Assembly: GCA_965199335.1 (NCBI GenBank)
Contig: CBDAQZ010000003.1
Coordinates: 689,993 to 753,992 of the forward strand
Source: CBDAQV01 sp965199335
Lineage (GTDB): Bacteria; Pseudomonadota; Alphaproteobacteria; CALMVH01
Direction: 5' to 3'
DNA length: 64,000 nt
Translations under genes and position numbers: made by a program
Notes under the pieces: generated by a model
What the model was told of the DNA's origin: nothing
The model's input: the letters and a program-made list of their open reading frames with translations, nothing else
The model's database searches: none
Part shown: piece after piece, positions 53,756-61,702 of the stretch
How the letters are laid out: each line of letters starts with the position of its first letter
Position numbering within the stretch: the stretch's first letter is position 1

Positions 53756-55490
53756 CCCATCTTGCTGAGCTGCGTGCTGAACTATCCCGCCAGTCCCTCG
53801 ATGGCTTCATAATTCCCCATGCGGATGAATACCAGAACGAGATGCTGCCGCCCGCTGGCGAGCGCCTGGCCTGGGTCAGCGGCTTTACCGGCTCGGCAGG
53901 CCTGGCGGTTGTCACCACGACTGAAGCGGCCCTGTTTGCCGATGGCCGCTATACGTTGCAGGCACGCGACCGAAGCGCCGGAGTTTCGCGCAATATCACC
54001 TGATTAACGCCCCTCCGGAGGCGTGGCTGAGAGAACATATGGCAGGGCAAGGACTGGTTGGCTATGATCCGTGGTTGCATACCCCCAGCCAACTGGAAAA
54101 ACTGACGGTGCCGGGGGTGGTCCTGAAACCATTGACCATCTAATCCCATCGATGCGGTCTGGCAGGATCGCCCGGCACGCCCCGGCCGCGCCGATCGTGC
54201 CATACGATTCCGGCCTATGCCGGCGAAACCTCGCGCGAGAAGCGGCAAAAAATCATGCTGAAACTGCCGAAAGCGAGATCGCAGCGGTGGTCGATCACCG
54301 ATCCCGGCCTCGATCGCCTGGCTGCTGAACGTGCGCGGCGGCGACGTGCCGCATACGCCGCTGCCGCTCTCCCGCCTGCTGTTGCGGCAAGGATGGCCGG
54401 GTTGAGTGGTTCGTCGATCCGGCTAAGCTGGGGCAGACCCGGCTGGAGGGATGTGACCGTCGGCCGGAGCTGACTTCGAACTGGCGACAGTCTTTGCCGG
54501 GCCTGGCTGGCCGCGGTGCAGCTTGATCCCGGCTTCCGCCCCGGTGGCCCTGTTTCAGCTGCTGGAGAAAGCCGGGCGCAAAGATCCAGCAAGGCGACTG
54601 ATCCCTGCCTGCTATTGAAAGCCTGCAAGAACGACAGCGAGCTGGAGGGCGTGCGGGCGGCGCATCGGCGCGACGGCGCGGCGCTGGCGGGCTTCTTCAC
54701 CTGGCTTGCCGGGCAGGACACGACCGAGCTGACCGAACTCGACATCGTCGCCCGGCTGGAAAGCTTCCGCGCGGCCGCCAACCTCTATCGCGGGCCGAGT
54801 TTCGAGACGATTGCCGGCAGCGGCCCGAATGGCGCTATCGTGCATTACCACCCGGGTCGATGCGGCCAGCAACCGTCCCTTGCCGGAAAATGGCTTTCTG
54901 CTGCTCGATAGCGGCGGGCAGTATCTCGATGGCACCACCGACATCACCCGGACAATCCCGATCGGCGCCCTAAGCGATGAGCAGCGGCGCATGTTCACGC
55001 TGGTGCTGAAGGGGCATATCGCCATCGCCACCGCCCGGTTTCCAAAAGGCACGACCGGCGCCCAGCTCGACGTGCTGGCGCGGCAGTTCCTGTGGCAGGC
55101 CGGCCGAAACTACGATCACGGCACCGGCCATGGCGTTGGCTGCTATCTTTCGGTGCACGAAGGGCCGCAGGGACTAAGCGCCCGTGCGACGCAAACTGCG
55201 CTTGCAGCCGGGCATGATCCTGTCCAACGAGCCGGGCTATTATGAAAAAGGCGAATACGGCATCCGGATCGAAAACCTGCTGGTGGTGCGGGAAGGGGCC
55301 GACGGCTATCTGGAGTTCGAGACCCTGTCATTCGCGCCGATCAGCCGGGAAGCTATCGAGCCGAGTTGCGCTGAGTGAGGCCGAACAACAGTGGCTGAAT
55401 GCCTATCATCGGCAAGTGAGGGAAGCATTGCTGCCACAGGTTGGGCCTGCCGAAGCGGCCTGGCTAAAGGATGTAACCGCACCGCTTTAA
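53752..55490 (+). pseudogene. M24 Xaa-Pro aminopeptidase, broken by many frameshifts as read
   Basis: The start SHLAELRAELSRQSLDGFIIPHADEYQNE and FADGRYTLQA are the creatinase-like N-domain of large proline aminopeptidases. After about 53990 the frame changes several times. The catalytic domain keeps its metal ligands: LLLDSGGQYLDGTTDITRTIPIG (two Asp), GTGHGVGCYLSVHEGPQ (His) and LSNEPGYYEKGEYGIRIENLLVV (Glu), then LEFETLSFAPI (Glu). Roughly 580 residues if repaired. Such enzymes release N-terminal residues preceding proline. ATG 53752 overlaps the prmA end. Confidence 0.84.
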
Positions 55491-55578
55491 TTATTCACAC
55501 TCCCATAAGGGCTTTTTAACCATCTTTCGGCATCCTAAAAAGGAAGGCAAAGCCGCAGAAAACGGCAGGGAGGGACGG

Positions 55579-55843
55579 ATGGCTAATTTATCGGTTCAAT
55601 TGCACGATTACCGGCTGACAACGGCGGAAATTCTCTACCACATGCCGGATCATCCCAATCTGCTGCAAAGCTTCATCTGGCAGGAATACGATCTGGCGCC
55701 GCGATTCCCTGGCCTGCACAAGTTTCTCGATTTCTGGGCGCATGAGATTCACGGCAAGCTGCATTCGGTTCGCCTCGCCAGCGCAGGGATTGATCACCGA
55801 TGCCGAGTTGCGCGTTGTCGATGGCGAGTTCACTTTGCAATAA
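55579..55843 (+). CDS. Usg-family small protein (single frameshift near the end)
   Basis: About 88 residues if one extra base near 55785 is ignored. The opening VQLHDYRLTTAEILYHMPDHPNLLQSFIWQEYDLAPRFPGLHKFLDFW is the conserved Usg core; in the shifted frame the end reads GLITDAELRVVDGEF and stops at 55841-55843. As read without repair it runs to 55881 with unrelated residues. Function of the family is not established. It follows the M24 peptidase by about 90 bases. Confidence 0.8.
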
Positions 55844-55844
55844 A

Positions 55845-55876
55845 AAACCCTCCGCCAGTTACCCGGCGGAGGGTTT
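55845..55876 (-). terminator. Rho-independent terminator between convergent genes
   Basis: A 12-bp stem (AAACCCTCCGCC / GGCGGAGGGTTT) with an 8-base loop, followed on the minus strand by a run of T. It ends the minus-strand gene at 55892; on the plus strand the T-tract is short, so it may help end the usg transcript too. Confidence 0.86.
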
Positions 55877-55891
55877 CATGAAAATCAGGCT

Positions 55892-56386
55892 TTACTTGGT
55901 TTCGGTAATCCGACCCTTGTAATCGAGCGCAACGCTGACCGACTGGTTCTTCTTGTTGGTCGCCGTACCGCGCCACACACCAGCGTTATCCTTGGCCAGG
56001 CCCGCAACATTGGTATAGCCACGCTTCTCAAGGCGCTTTTCAGCCTCGGTTTGCGTGAAGCTGTTGGCACCCTTTAAAGGATCGTTACCAGCAGCATTCC
56101 CGGACATTGTGGGTACAGTAGTTCCCTGACCTGGCTGCGGAATAACTGTTGCCTGTGTATTGGTCTGCATGGCTACACCTGCCGCTCCCTGTGGATTGGC
56201 CGATTCCTCAGCGGCGGGCGGAGTACCACCGGGCATTACCTTGGGTTGTGGACCCATCATGCCGGTGGCAGGTGCGCTACCGGTTGTCGCCGGAGCTGCG
56301 CCACTAGTAGCCGGGCTCGTCTGGGCAAAGGCCAGTGACGAAGTTCCCAGCGACAGCAGGGCGGCGAAAGCGATTACCTTTTTCAT
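55892..56386 (-). CDS. secreted hypothetical protein with PepSY-like C-terminal domain
   Basis: About 164 residues from ATG 56386, which has AGGAG at the right distance; a longer frame to 56461 is possible but would add a basic stretch before a clear signal peptide (VIAFAALLSLGTSSLAFA). The mature part is Ala/Pro/Thr/Gly-rich, then a compact domain FTQTEAEKRLEKRGYTNVAGLAKDNAGVWRGTA...DYKGRITE that resembles PepSY/YpeB-like domains. It lies 25 bases after the stress protein gene on the same strand and may be co-transcribed. Confidence 0.72.
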   Translation of the reverse strand: MKKVIAFAALLSLGTSSLAFAQTSPATSGAAPATTGSAPATGMMGPQPKVMPGGTPPAAEESANPQGAAGVAMQTNTQATVIPQPGQGTTVPTMSGNAAGNDPLKGANSFTQTEAEKRLEKRGYTNVAGLAKDNAGVWRGTATNKKNQSVSVALDYKGRITETK

Positions 56387-56411
56387 TATTATCTCCTGAT
56401 TTTCTTTTCGA

Positions 56412-57095
56412 TCACATACGGGAATAGCGCGGTGTCTGGCTCTCTTCAAGGCTGTCTTCATCGCTGGTCATGCTGGCCGGCGTTTCGACACCATAGCGCT
56501 GGCGTTCGGCAGCGATTTGGCTCGCGTCATAAGGCTTGGCGCTCGAGTCAAAACCAGTCCAGCCTGTTTCGCGCCATGCTGCCCCACGCTGTTCGATATC
56601 GACCGGATTATAGTTTTCCAGGATCGAGCTGACGCGTGAAGCATCTTCCTCTTCCATCTTTACCGAAACGAGTGTTCCACCACGACGTACACCTTCGGCA
56701 TAATCATGAGATTCACTTTCGGAAATGCCAAGGTCAGTCAAGGCGCCGACGATTCCCAGGGTGGCCGCGCCAATCCCGGCACCGGTCAAGGCAGCGATAA
56801 TCGGACCGGCCGCAATAATCGGGCCAACGCCGGGAATGGCAAAAGCACCCAAGCCAACCAGCAAGCCACCAAGGCCACCCAGAAAGGTACCAGCGGTCAG
56901 GCCGGAACCGGTAGCATCTGTCTCATGACGCGGTGCGTTACGATCCAAGGCCAGTTCGCCTTCGTATTCGCGAGTAGCATCACTGGCCACCAGGTTGATC
57001 TGGTCACGCGGCACGCCGGCATTGACCAGTTCGCTAAGCGCGCCCTGGGCTTCGGAGAGGTGATCATAAAGGGCAACGAGAGTGCGATGAGCCAT
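56412..57095 (-). CDS. general-stress-protein-like (YflT/DUF1269-type) glycine-zipper protein
   Basis: 227 residues. The N-terminal half RTLVALYDHLSEAQGALSELVNAGVPRDQINLVAS is the fold shared by general stress proteins of this group. It is followed by a glycine-zipper segment (about residues 62-115: GTFLGGLGGLLVGLGAFAIPGVGPIIAAGPI), which usually inserts into membranes, then an acidic domain with GGTLVSVKMEEEDASRVSSIL. AAGGA eight bases upstream fixes the start. Role in envelope or osmotic stress is inferred from relatives. Confidence 0.76.
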   Translation of the reverse strand: MAHRTLVALYDHLSEAQGALSELVNAGVPRDQINLVASDATREYEGELALDRNAPRHETDATGSGLTAGTFLGGLGGLLVGLGAFAIPGVGPIIAAGPIIAALTGAGIGAATLGIVGALTDLGISESESHDYAEGVRRGGTLVSVKMEEEDASRVSSILENYNPVDIEQRGAAWRETGWTGFDSSAKPYDASQIAAERQRYGVETPASMTSDEDSLEESQTPRYSRM

Positions 57096-57210
57096 GATAG
57101 GTATCCTTGATGTTTAGCTAGACGGGAGAAGCCCATTTTGCCATTTGAATGAGTCTGTAACCCTCTCGTTATGCAAAGCGTTCCAGGATAAATGTAAATA
57201 AAGGTGTTAT

Positions 57211-58260
57211 ATGAAGTCTGAACGCCCAGTTGGTTTCTGGCTCCTGTTTTGTGCCGGCATGGTCTTCATTATGGCAGTGCTGGGAGCGATTACGCGGCTG
57301 ACCGGCTCAGGCCTGTCGATGGTTGACTGGCAGCCGGTGCAGGATCTGCTGCCGCCGCTCGATGCCGCGGCCTGGGGCCGACAATTTGCTGCTTATCAAC
57401 AGTCGCCCCAATACCAGACCGTCAATACCGGCATGACCCTTGACGACTACCGGCATATCTTTTTCTGGGAATGGCTCCACCGGCTGTGGGGGCGGCTGAT
57501 CGGGATCGTTTTCCTGCTGCCGTTCCTGTGGTTTCTGGCCGCCGGGCGTATCCGGCGCAGCCTCGCACCGAAGCTGGCGCTGCTATTTTTGCTGGGTGCG
57601 CTGCAGGGGTTTGTCGGCTGGTTCATGGTGCGAAGCGGGCTGGTCGACCGGCCGAGCGTCAGCCATTACCGCCTGGCCATGCACCTGGCTCTGGCGCTCA
57701 GCCTCTACGCGGCGCTCGTCTGGGCAGGACTGTCCATTTTGATTGGCAAGGTCCGTCAGGCTGACGGTTCTTTAAAACGGCACGCCTGGCTGGCCCTGAT
57801 GGCAATGGCAACCACGATGGTCTGGGGGGCATTCGTCGCCGGGCTGCAGGCCGGGCTGATCTATAACAGCTTTCCCCTGATGGGCGGGCACCTGCTGCCC
57901 CCGGAAATGTGGTTCCTGCATCCCCTATGGCTGAACTTCTTTGCCAACCACGCCGCCGTGCAGTTTACCCATCGGGCGCTGGCGCTGACGACCGCCACGA
58001 TCATCCTGCTGCTGGCGATTCGGGGCAGCCACCGGGCCCGGCCAAAAGCCGTGCGTTTCGTGTCGATTGCGCTGGGGTTGGCGGTGACTGTGCAAGTATC
58101 CCTGGGGATCGCGACGCTGGTTTACGGCGTGCCGGTTGCCCTGGGGTCGTTGCACCAGGCCGGCGCGATCACGGTGCTGACGGCGCTGGTGAGCCTGCTG
58201 TTTCTCTTATCCGGTCCTGCTTCCGCACGCCCAGCATCAGCAGGGCAACCGGCACCATAA
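57211..58260 (+). CDS. ctaA: heme A synthase
   Basis: 349 residues with eight membrane helices. Conserved pieces are RPVGFWLLFCAGMVFIMAVLGAITRLTGSGLSMVDWQP, heme-binding histidines in FFWEWLHRLWGRL, HYRLAMHLAL, FTHRALAL and SLHQAGAIT, plus the loop IYNSFPLMGGHLLPPEMW. It oxidises heme O to heme A for cytochrome c oxidase. The last 92 bases overlap the 3' end of the opposing MFS gene. Confidence 0.95.
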   Translation: MKSERPVGFWLLFCAGMVFIMAVLGAITRLTGSGLSMVDWQPVQDLLPPLDAAAWGRQFAAYQQSPQYQTVNTGMTLDDYRHIFFWEWLHRLWGRLIGIVFLLPFLWFLAAGRIRRSLAPKLALLFLLGALQGFVGWFMVRSGLVDRPSVSHYRLAMHLALALSLYAALVWAGLSILIGKVRQADGSLKRHAWLALMAMATTMVWGAFVAGLQAGLIYNSFPLMGGHLLPPEMWFLHPLWLNFFANHAAVQFTHRALALTTATIILLLAIRGSHRARPKAVRFVSIALGLAVTVQVSLGIATLVYGVPVALGSLHQAGAITVLTALVSLLFLLSGPASARPASAGQPAP

Positions 58261-59374
58261 GCGCGGCGGCGACCAGGAAAGGCGCGCGCAGGCCAAGGTA
58301 GAAAGCCGCACCGGACAGCAACGGCCCAAGCACGCGCGACAGGCTGGAGGCCGATTGCGCCACCCCCATGACCAAGCCCTGCTGCGTTGAAGGCGCCCGC
58401 CGCGAGAGCAGGCTGTTGAAGCTTGGCTGGGCAACGCCATAACCGGCGGCGATCAGCGCGGAGGATAGCAGCAACCAGGTCAACCCGTTAGCGAAAGGCA
58501 GGCTCAGCAGGCCGGCCAGCAGCAGCAGCGAACCGGCGACGATCAACGAGGTTTCACCGAAACGCCGGCTGAGCTTGCCGATAGCTCCCCCCTGCACCCC
58601 GGCCAGCACGATACCGATCCCGGCAAAGATCAGCCCGACCTGCTTCGGCCCCCAGCCGAAGGTGCCGTTGGCCCACAGCGTATAGCTCGTTTCCATTACC
58701 GCAACCGCCACGGTGGTAATGAAATAGGTCAGCAGCAGCATCTGCAGGTCGAGCTGCCCCAGCACATTACGGGCCGCCTGCAGGCGGGAAAGCCGAGGGC
58801 TGGCCAGCAGGGCCGCCCGCCGCTCCGGGGTAACACTTTCCGGCAGGCGGAAGATGACGCCCAGCATGGCGATGGCCGACATGCAGGCCGCCAGATAAGC
58901 AGGGCGGGCCAACGTCGCGTCGGTCACGGTCGAGCCGGCCAGCAACCCCCCGATTGCCGGGCCGACGATGAAGCCGAGTCCAAAGGCGGCACCCAGTACA
59001 CCCATGCCCTTGGCGCGGTTGGCGGGTGTGGTGATATCGCCGATATAGGCCTGCGCCGTCGCGATATTGCCGGCGGTGATGCCGGCGAAAAACCGGGCCA
59101 GAAACACCAGCGGCAGCGAATGCGCGTTGGCGAGGGCCAGGTAGGCTACGATGTTGCCTGCCTGGCTGAAGATCAGCACCGGTCGGCGCCCGATCCGGTC
59201 GCTAAGCCGACCCAGAAACGGCGAGGCAAAGAACTGTCCGAACGAATACATGGTGAACAGCACGCTTACCATCTGGTCGCTGGCCCCGAAATGCTGGGCA
59301 TAGAAAGGCAGCAGGGGCAGGATCAGCCCGAAGCCGATCAGGTCGATGAAAACAATCAGGAACAGCGTCAGCAT
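58169..59374 (-). CDS. major facilitator superfamily exporter, TetA-like
   Basis: About 401 residues from ATG 59374 (AAGGA six bases upstream); the open frame extends far beyond but with unlike residues. Twelve membrane helices with MFS hallmarks: LIGFGLILPLLPFYAQHFG, SPFLGRLSDRIGRRPVLI (loop 2-3 motif), GITAGNIATAQAYIGDITTPANRAKGMGVLGAAFGLGFIVGPAIGG (drug/H+ antiporter motif C region). These fit TetA-group drug exporters. The gene overlaps the ctaA 3' end by 92 bases, tail to tail. Confidence 0.88.
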   Translation of the reverse strand: MLTLFLIVFIDLIGFGLILPLLPFYAQHFGASDQMVSVLFTMYSFGQFFASPFLGRLSDRIGRRPVLIFSQAGNIVAYLALANAHSLPLVFLARFFAGITAGNIATAQAYIGDITTPANRAKGMGVLGAAFGLGFIVGPAIGGLLAGSTVTDATLARPAYLAACMSAIAMLGVIFRLPESVTPERRAALLASPRLSRLQAARNVLGQLDLQMLLLTYFITTVAVAVMETSYTLWANGTFGWGPKQVGLIFAGIGIVLAGVQGGAIGKLSRRFGETSLIVAGSLLLLAGLLSLPFANGLTWLLLSSALIAAGYGVAQPSFNSLLSRRAPSTQQGLVMGVAQSASSLSRVLGPLLSGAAFYLGLRAPFLVAAALMVPVALLMLGVRKQDRIRETAGSPAPSAP

Positions 59375-59443
59375 GGAAAATCCTTGGCAGTCCTTTATCC
59401 TTAAATTCTTTCCCCGCCAGCGCAAAGCCTCTAAACAGCATTC

Positions 59444-60121
59444 ATGAGCATCTCTTATACGCTGCTGTTGCTGTTGCATGCCCTGCTGCTGGTTTACTGG
59501 CTGGGGGTTGATCTGGCGGTTTTCTATTGCGGCAGCCACGCCTTGCGGGAAGACCTGCCGCCGGTTACACGTGCGCTGCTGTCCCGGATCATGTTTACTC
59601 TCGACTTGGTACCGCGCTTTTGCCTGCTGTTGACCTTTCCAGTCGGCGCGACACTGGCGCTGGCCGGCGGCTACGCGACATTGACCGATGCCGAGACGGT
59701 TACCGCGCTGATCGGTATCTGGAGTTTTGCTTTTGCCTGGATCGCCGGCGTCAGCTTCATGACTCGCCATCCGGGCCGTAAGGAGCTGCGTTTGATCGAG
59801 ACGCTGGTGCGGGTGCTGTTCATCCTGATCCTGCTGGTTCTTGCCCTCACCTCGTGGTGTGGCTATGGGCCGGTCGACCGTGGGGCCGGCTGGCTGCAGA
59901 CCAAGCTGGCGTTGTTTGCCCTGATCATCGCCGGGCGTCTCGCCATTCGGATCCGCATGAACCGTTTCCGGCTGGCGCAGGCCCGTCTGGCGGCCGGAGA
60001 GACTGGCCCGGACCTTGAAAAAATCATCGTCAGCAGTCTGGTCGGCACCCGGCCGGTAATCGTTGCCGTTTGGCTGGGGATCGTGCTGGAAGCCTATCTG
60101 GGGTTGGCGAAGCTTTATTGA
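59444..60121 (+). CDS. polytopic membrane protein of unknown function
   Basis: 225 residues with about six membrane helices, opening YTLLLLLHALLLVYWLGVDLAVFY. A histidine in the first helix and CopD-like topology are suggestive of a small heme or copper-associated membrane protein, but I recognise no family with confidence. It diverges from the MFS gene and converges on the UPF0104 gene. Confidence 0.66.
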   Translation: MSISYTLLLLLHALLLVYWLGVDLAVFYCGSHALREDLPPVTRALLSRIMFTLDLVPRFCLLLTFPVGATLALAGGYATLTDAETVTALIGIWSFAFAWIAGVSFMTRHPGRKELRLIETLVRVLFILILLVLALTSWCGYGPVDRGAGWLQTKLALFALIIAGRLAIRIRMNRFRLAQARLAAGETGPDLEKIIVSSLVGTRPVIVAVWLGIVLEAYLGLAKLY

Positions 60122-60141
60122 TCGATAAAAATGGACAACGC

Positions 60142-61102
60142 TCAGCTGGTGACGAGCTTGTCTCGCCGCCACGTCTGGTGCAGCAGCAAAACTCCGCCCG
60201 GCAGGCTGGAGAGCAGCAAGGACAGGCCGAAGGCAACCGAAGCAGCGGCGGCTAGTGCCGGGTCGATTCCGTAGAGCGCCAGCCCCGCCACCATGCCGCC
60301 CTCGCGCACGCCCCAGCCGGCGAAGGAGATCGGCATCAGGGCGATCAGCATTACTGGTAGCGAAACCAGCATAACCGGCCAGAAGCCGATTGCGGCGCCG
60401 AAGCTGTTCAGCAGGATAAAGAAAGCCAGCGGATTCATCAGATGCATGAACACCCCGATCAGTGCCACCCAGCCGGAGGGGCCGGGGGCGCGAAAGCCAT
60501 CGTCGGCAATCGACAGGATGTCGGCGAAAATCACGACCAGCCGGTTGCGGTTGAGACGCTCCGGCAGGCGGCGGACCAGCCGCAGCAGGAATGGCGACAG
60601 GCTGAAGCCGAGCAACGCTCCAGCGCTTAAGGTCAGCAGGCCCCACAAACTTGAGCGCAGGGTGGCTGAGAGAGCAGGGTTACCCAGCAGCAACAGCCCA
60701 CAAGGCAGCACCAGCATCAGCAGGACGACCAGGCCGAACATCCGGTCGAACAGGATAGCCCGGGTGGCGGTACGCAGGGTCACGCCAGCCTTGCCCAGCA
60801 GCCAGATCCGCACGGCATCGCCGGCGATGAACGTCACCATCGTCTGGCTGGTGAAGGTGCAGATCAACCACAGGCGCAGGCTCAGCTTGAAACTGGCCTG
60901 TTCGCCATAAATCGCCACTACTGGCGGCAACCGCATGGCGGCCAGCACGGCCTGGGTCAGGAAAACCAGGATTGACCCGGCAATCGCCAAGGGATGGGCC
61001 CGCATCAGCGACAGGGCCAGCGCAAGATCGATATGCCGGAAAACCAGCCAGACGAGGCCGAGGCCTGATAAGAATTTTCAAGCTGACGATCAGGTGTTTC
61101 AT
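60142..61102 (-). CDS. lysylphosphatidylglycerol synthetase-like (UPF0104) membrane protein, frameshift near the N-terminus
   Basis: About 320 residues if joined across a frameshift near 61073; the intact part begins at 61005 (MRAHPLAIAGSILVF). N-terminal MKHLIVSLKIL in one frame continues as SGLGLVWLVFRHIDLALALSLMRAHPLA in the other. Seven or eight helices with FIAGDAVRIWLLGKAGVTLRTATRAILFDRMFGL, PISFAGWGVREGGMVAGLALYGI and SLPGGVLLLHQ, the marks of the family. It is the membrane half of LPG-synthase-like flippases; substrate unknown. Confidence 0.8.
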
Positions 61103-61702
61103 CGGACGCCGGTTGGAGTTCAAGGGGCTGCAGGGGAAAAGCGGACACTACTGATTACAGCGCTTTTTGCCCAGATTTTATTTCCTGGGGCTCTTGTAGA
61201 TTACCCTGGCTATTATTACATCATATTGATGAGTTTTTGTGATCGACGGGCCTGCGGTCCTTAAGGTTAACCGTAGGCTTCTTGCCGGATTATTTTTACT
61301 TTCGCTATATTGCTGCTCTCTACCATTTTTATTTCGGTTGTCGAATGTACGGAATGTAATATCTGATCGATGAAGTAAAAGTTTTTTGTTTTCCTGTTCT
61401 TCGCCGCCAGGGAGAGAAAATTATGCAATATCAGCTCACCCCCCGTTTTTCCCCTTCAAAGCTCTTGTTTTTCCTTGTTTGGCATAGATTTTGCGACGCG
61501 AGGGGTCTGGTTGGTTAAAATTTTAAGGAAAGTTACCTTTCGTTAAAATTCATGCTTTAGAACCGGTAAAGAAGCCAGTTGCATCGGGGGGACGGAGAGC
61601 TGCGGAAGTGGCGGAATTCCCTCATTTTTCTGCTTTTGTCAGGTAAATCTTAACCAACGTCTGCGATAGTCTTTCTCAATCCCGGGAGTAAATTCAAGTC
61701 AA
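61103..61702. other. 600-base gene-free stretch upstream of the adhesin
   Basis: A/T-rich and without a credible gene. It holds a sigma-54 promoter match at 61479-61494 and a stem near 61523-61560 (ttaaaattttaaggaaag ... ctttcgttaaaatt). The 61505-61703 leader has no other element I can name. Confidence 0.6.
61479..61494 (+). promoter_or_regulatory. sigma-54 (RpoN) promoter candidate upstream of the adhesin
   Basis: TTGGCATAGATTTTGC fits the -24/-12 pattern: GG at 61481-61482, exactly 10 bases, GC at 61493-61494, with TGGCA and TTGC both in place. Predicted start near 61505, about 200 bases before the gene. An activator site would be expected within the preceding 200 bases but none was identified. 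Confidence 0.66.

Noticed and set aside
59374..60646. N-terminal extension of the MFS frame back to 60646
   Set aside because: The extra 420 residues are Gln/Arg/Pro-rich and overlap two other genes; a ribosome site marks ATG 59374.
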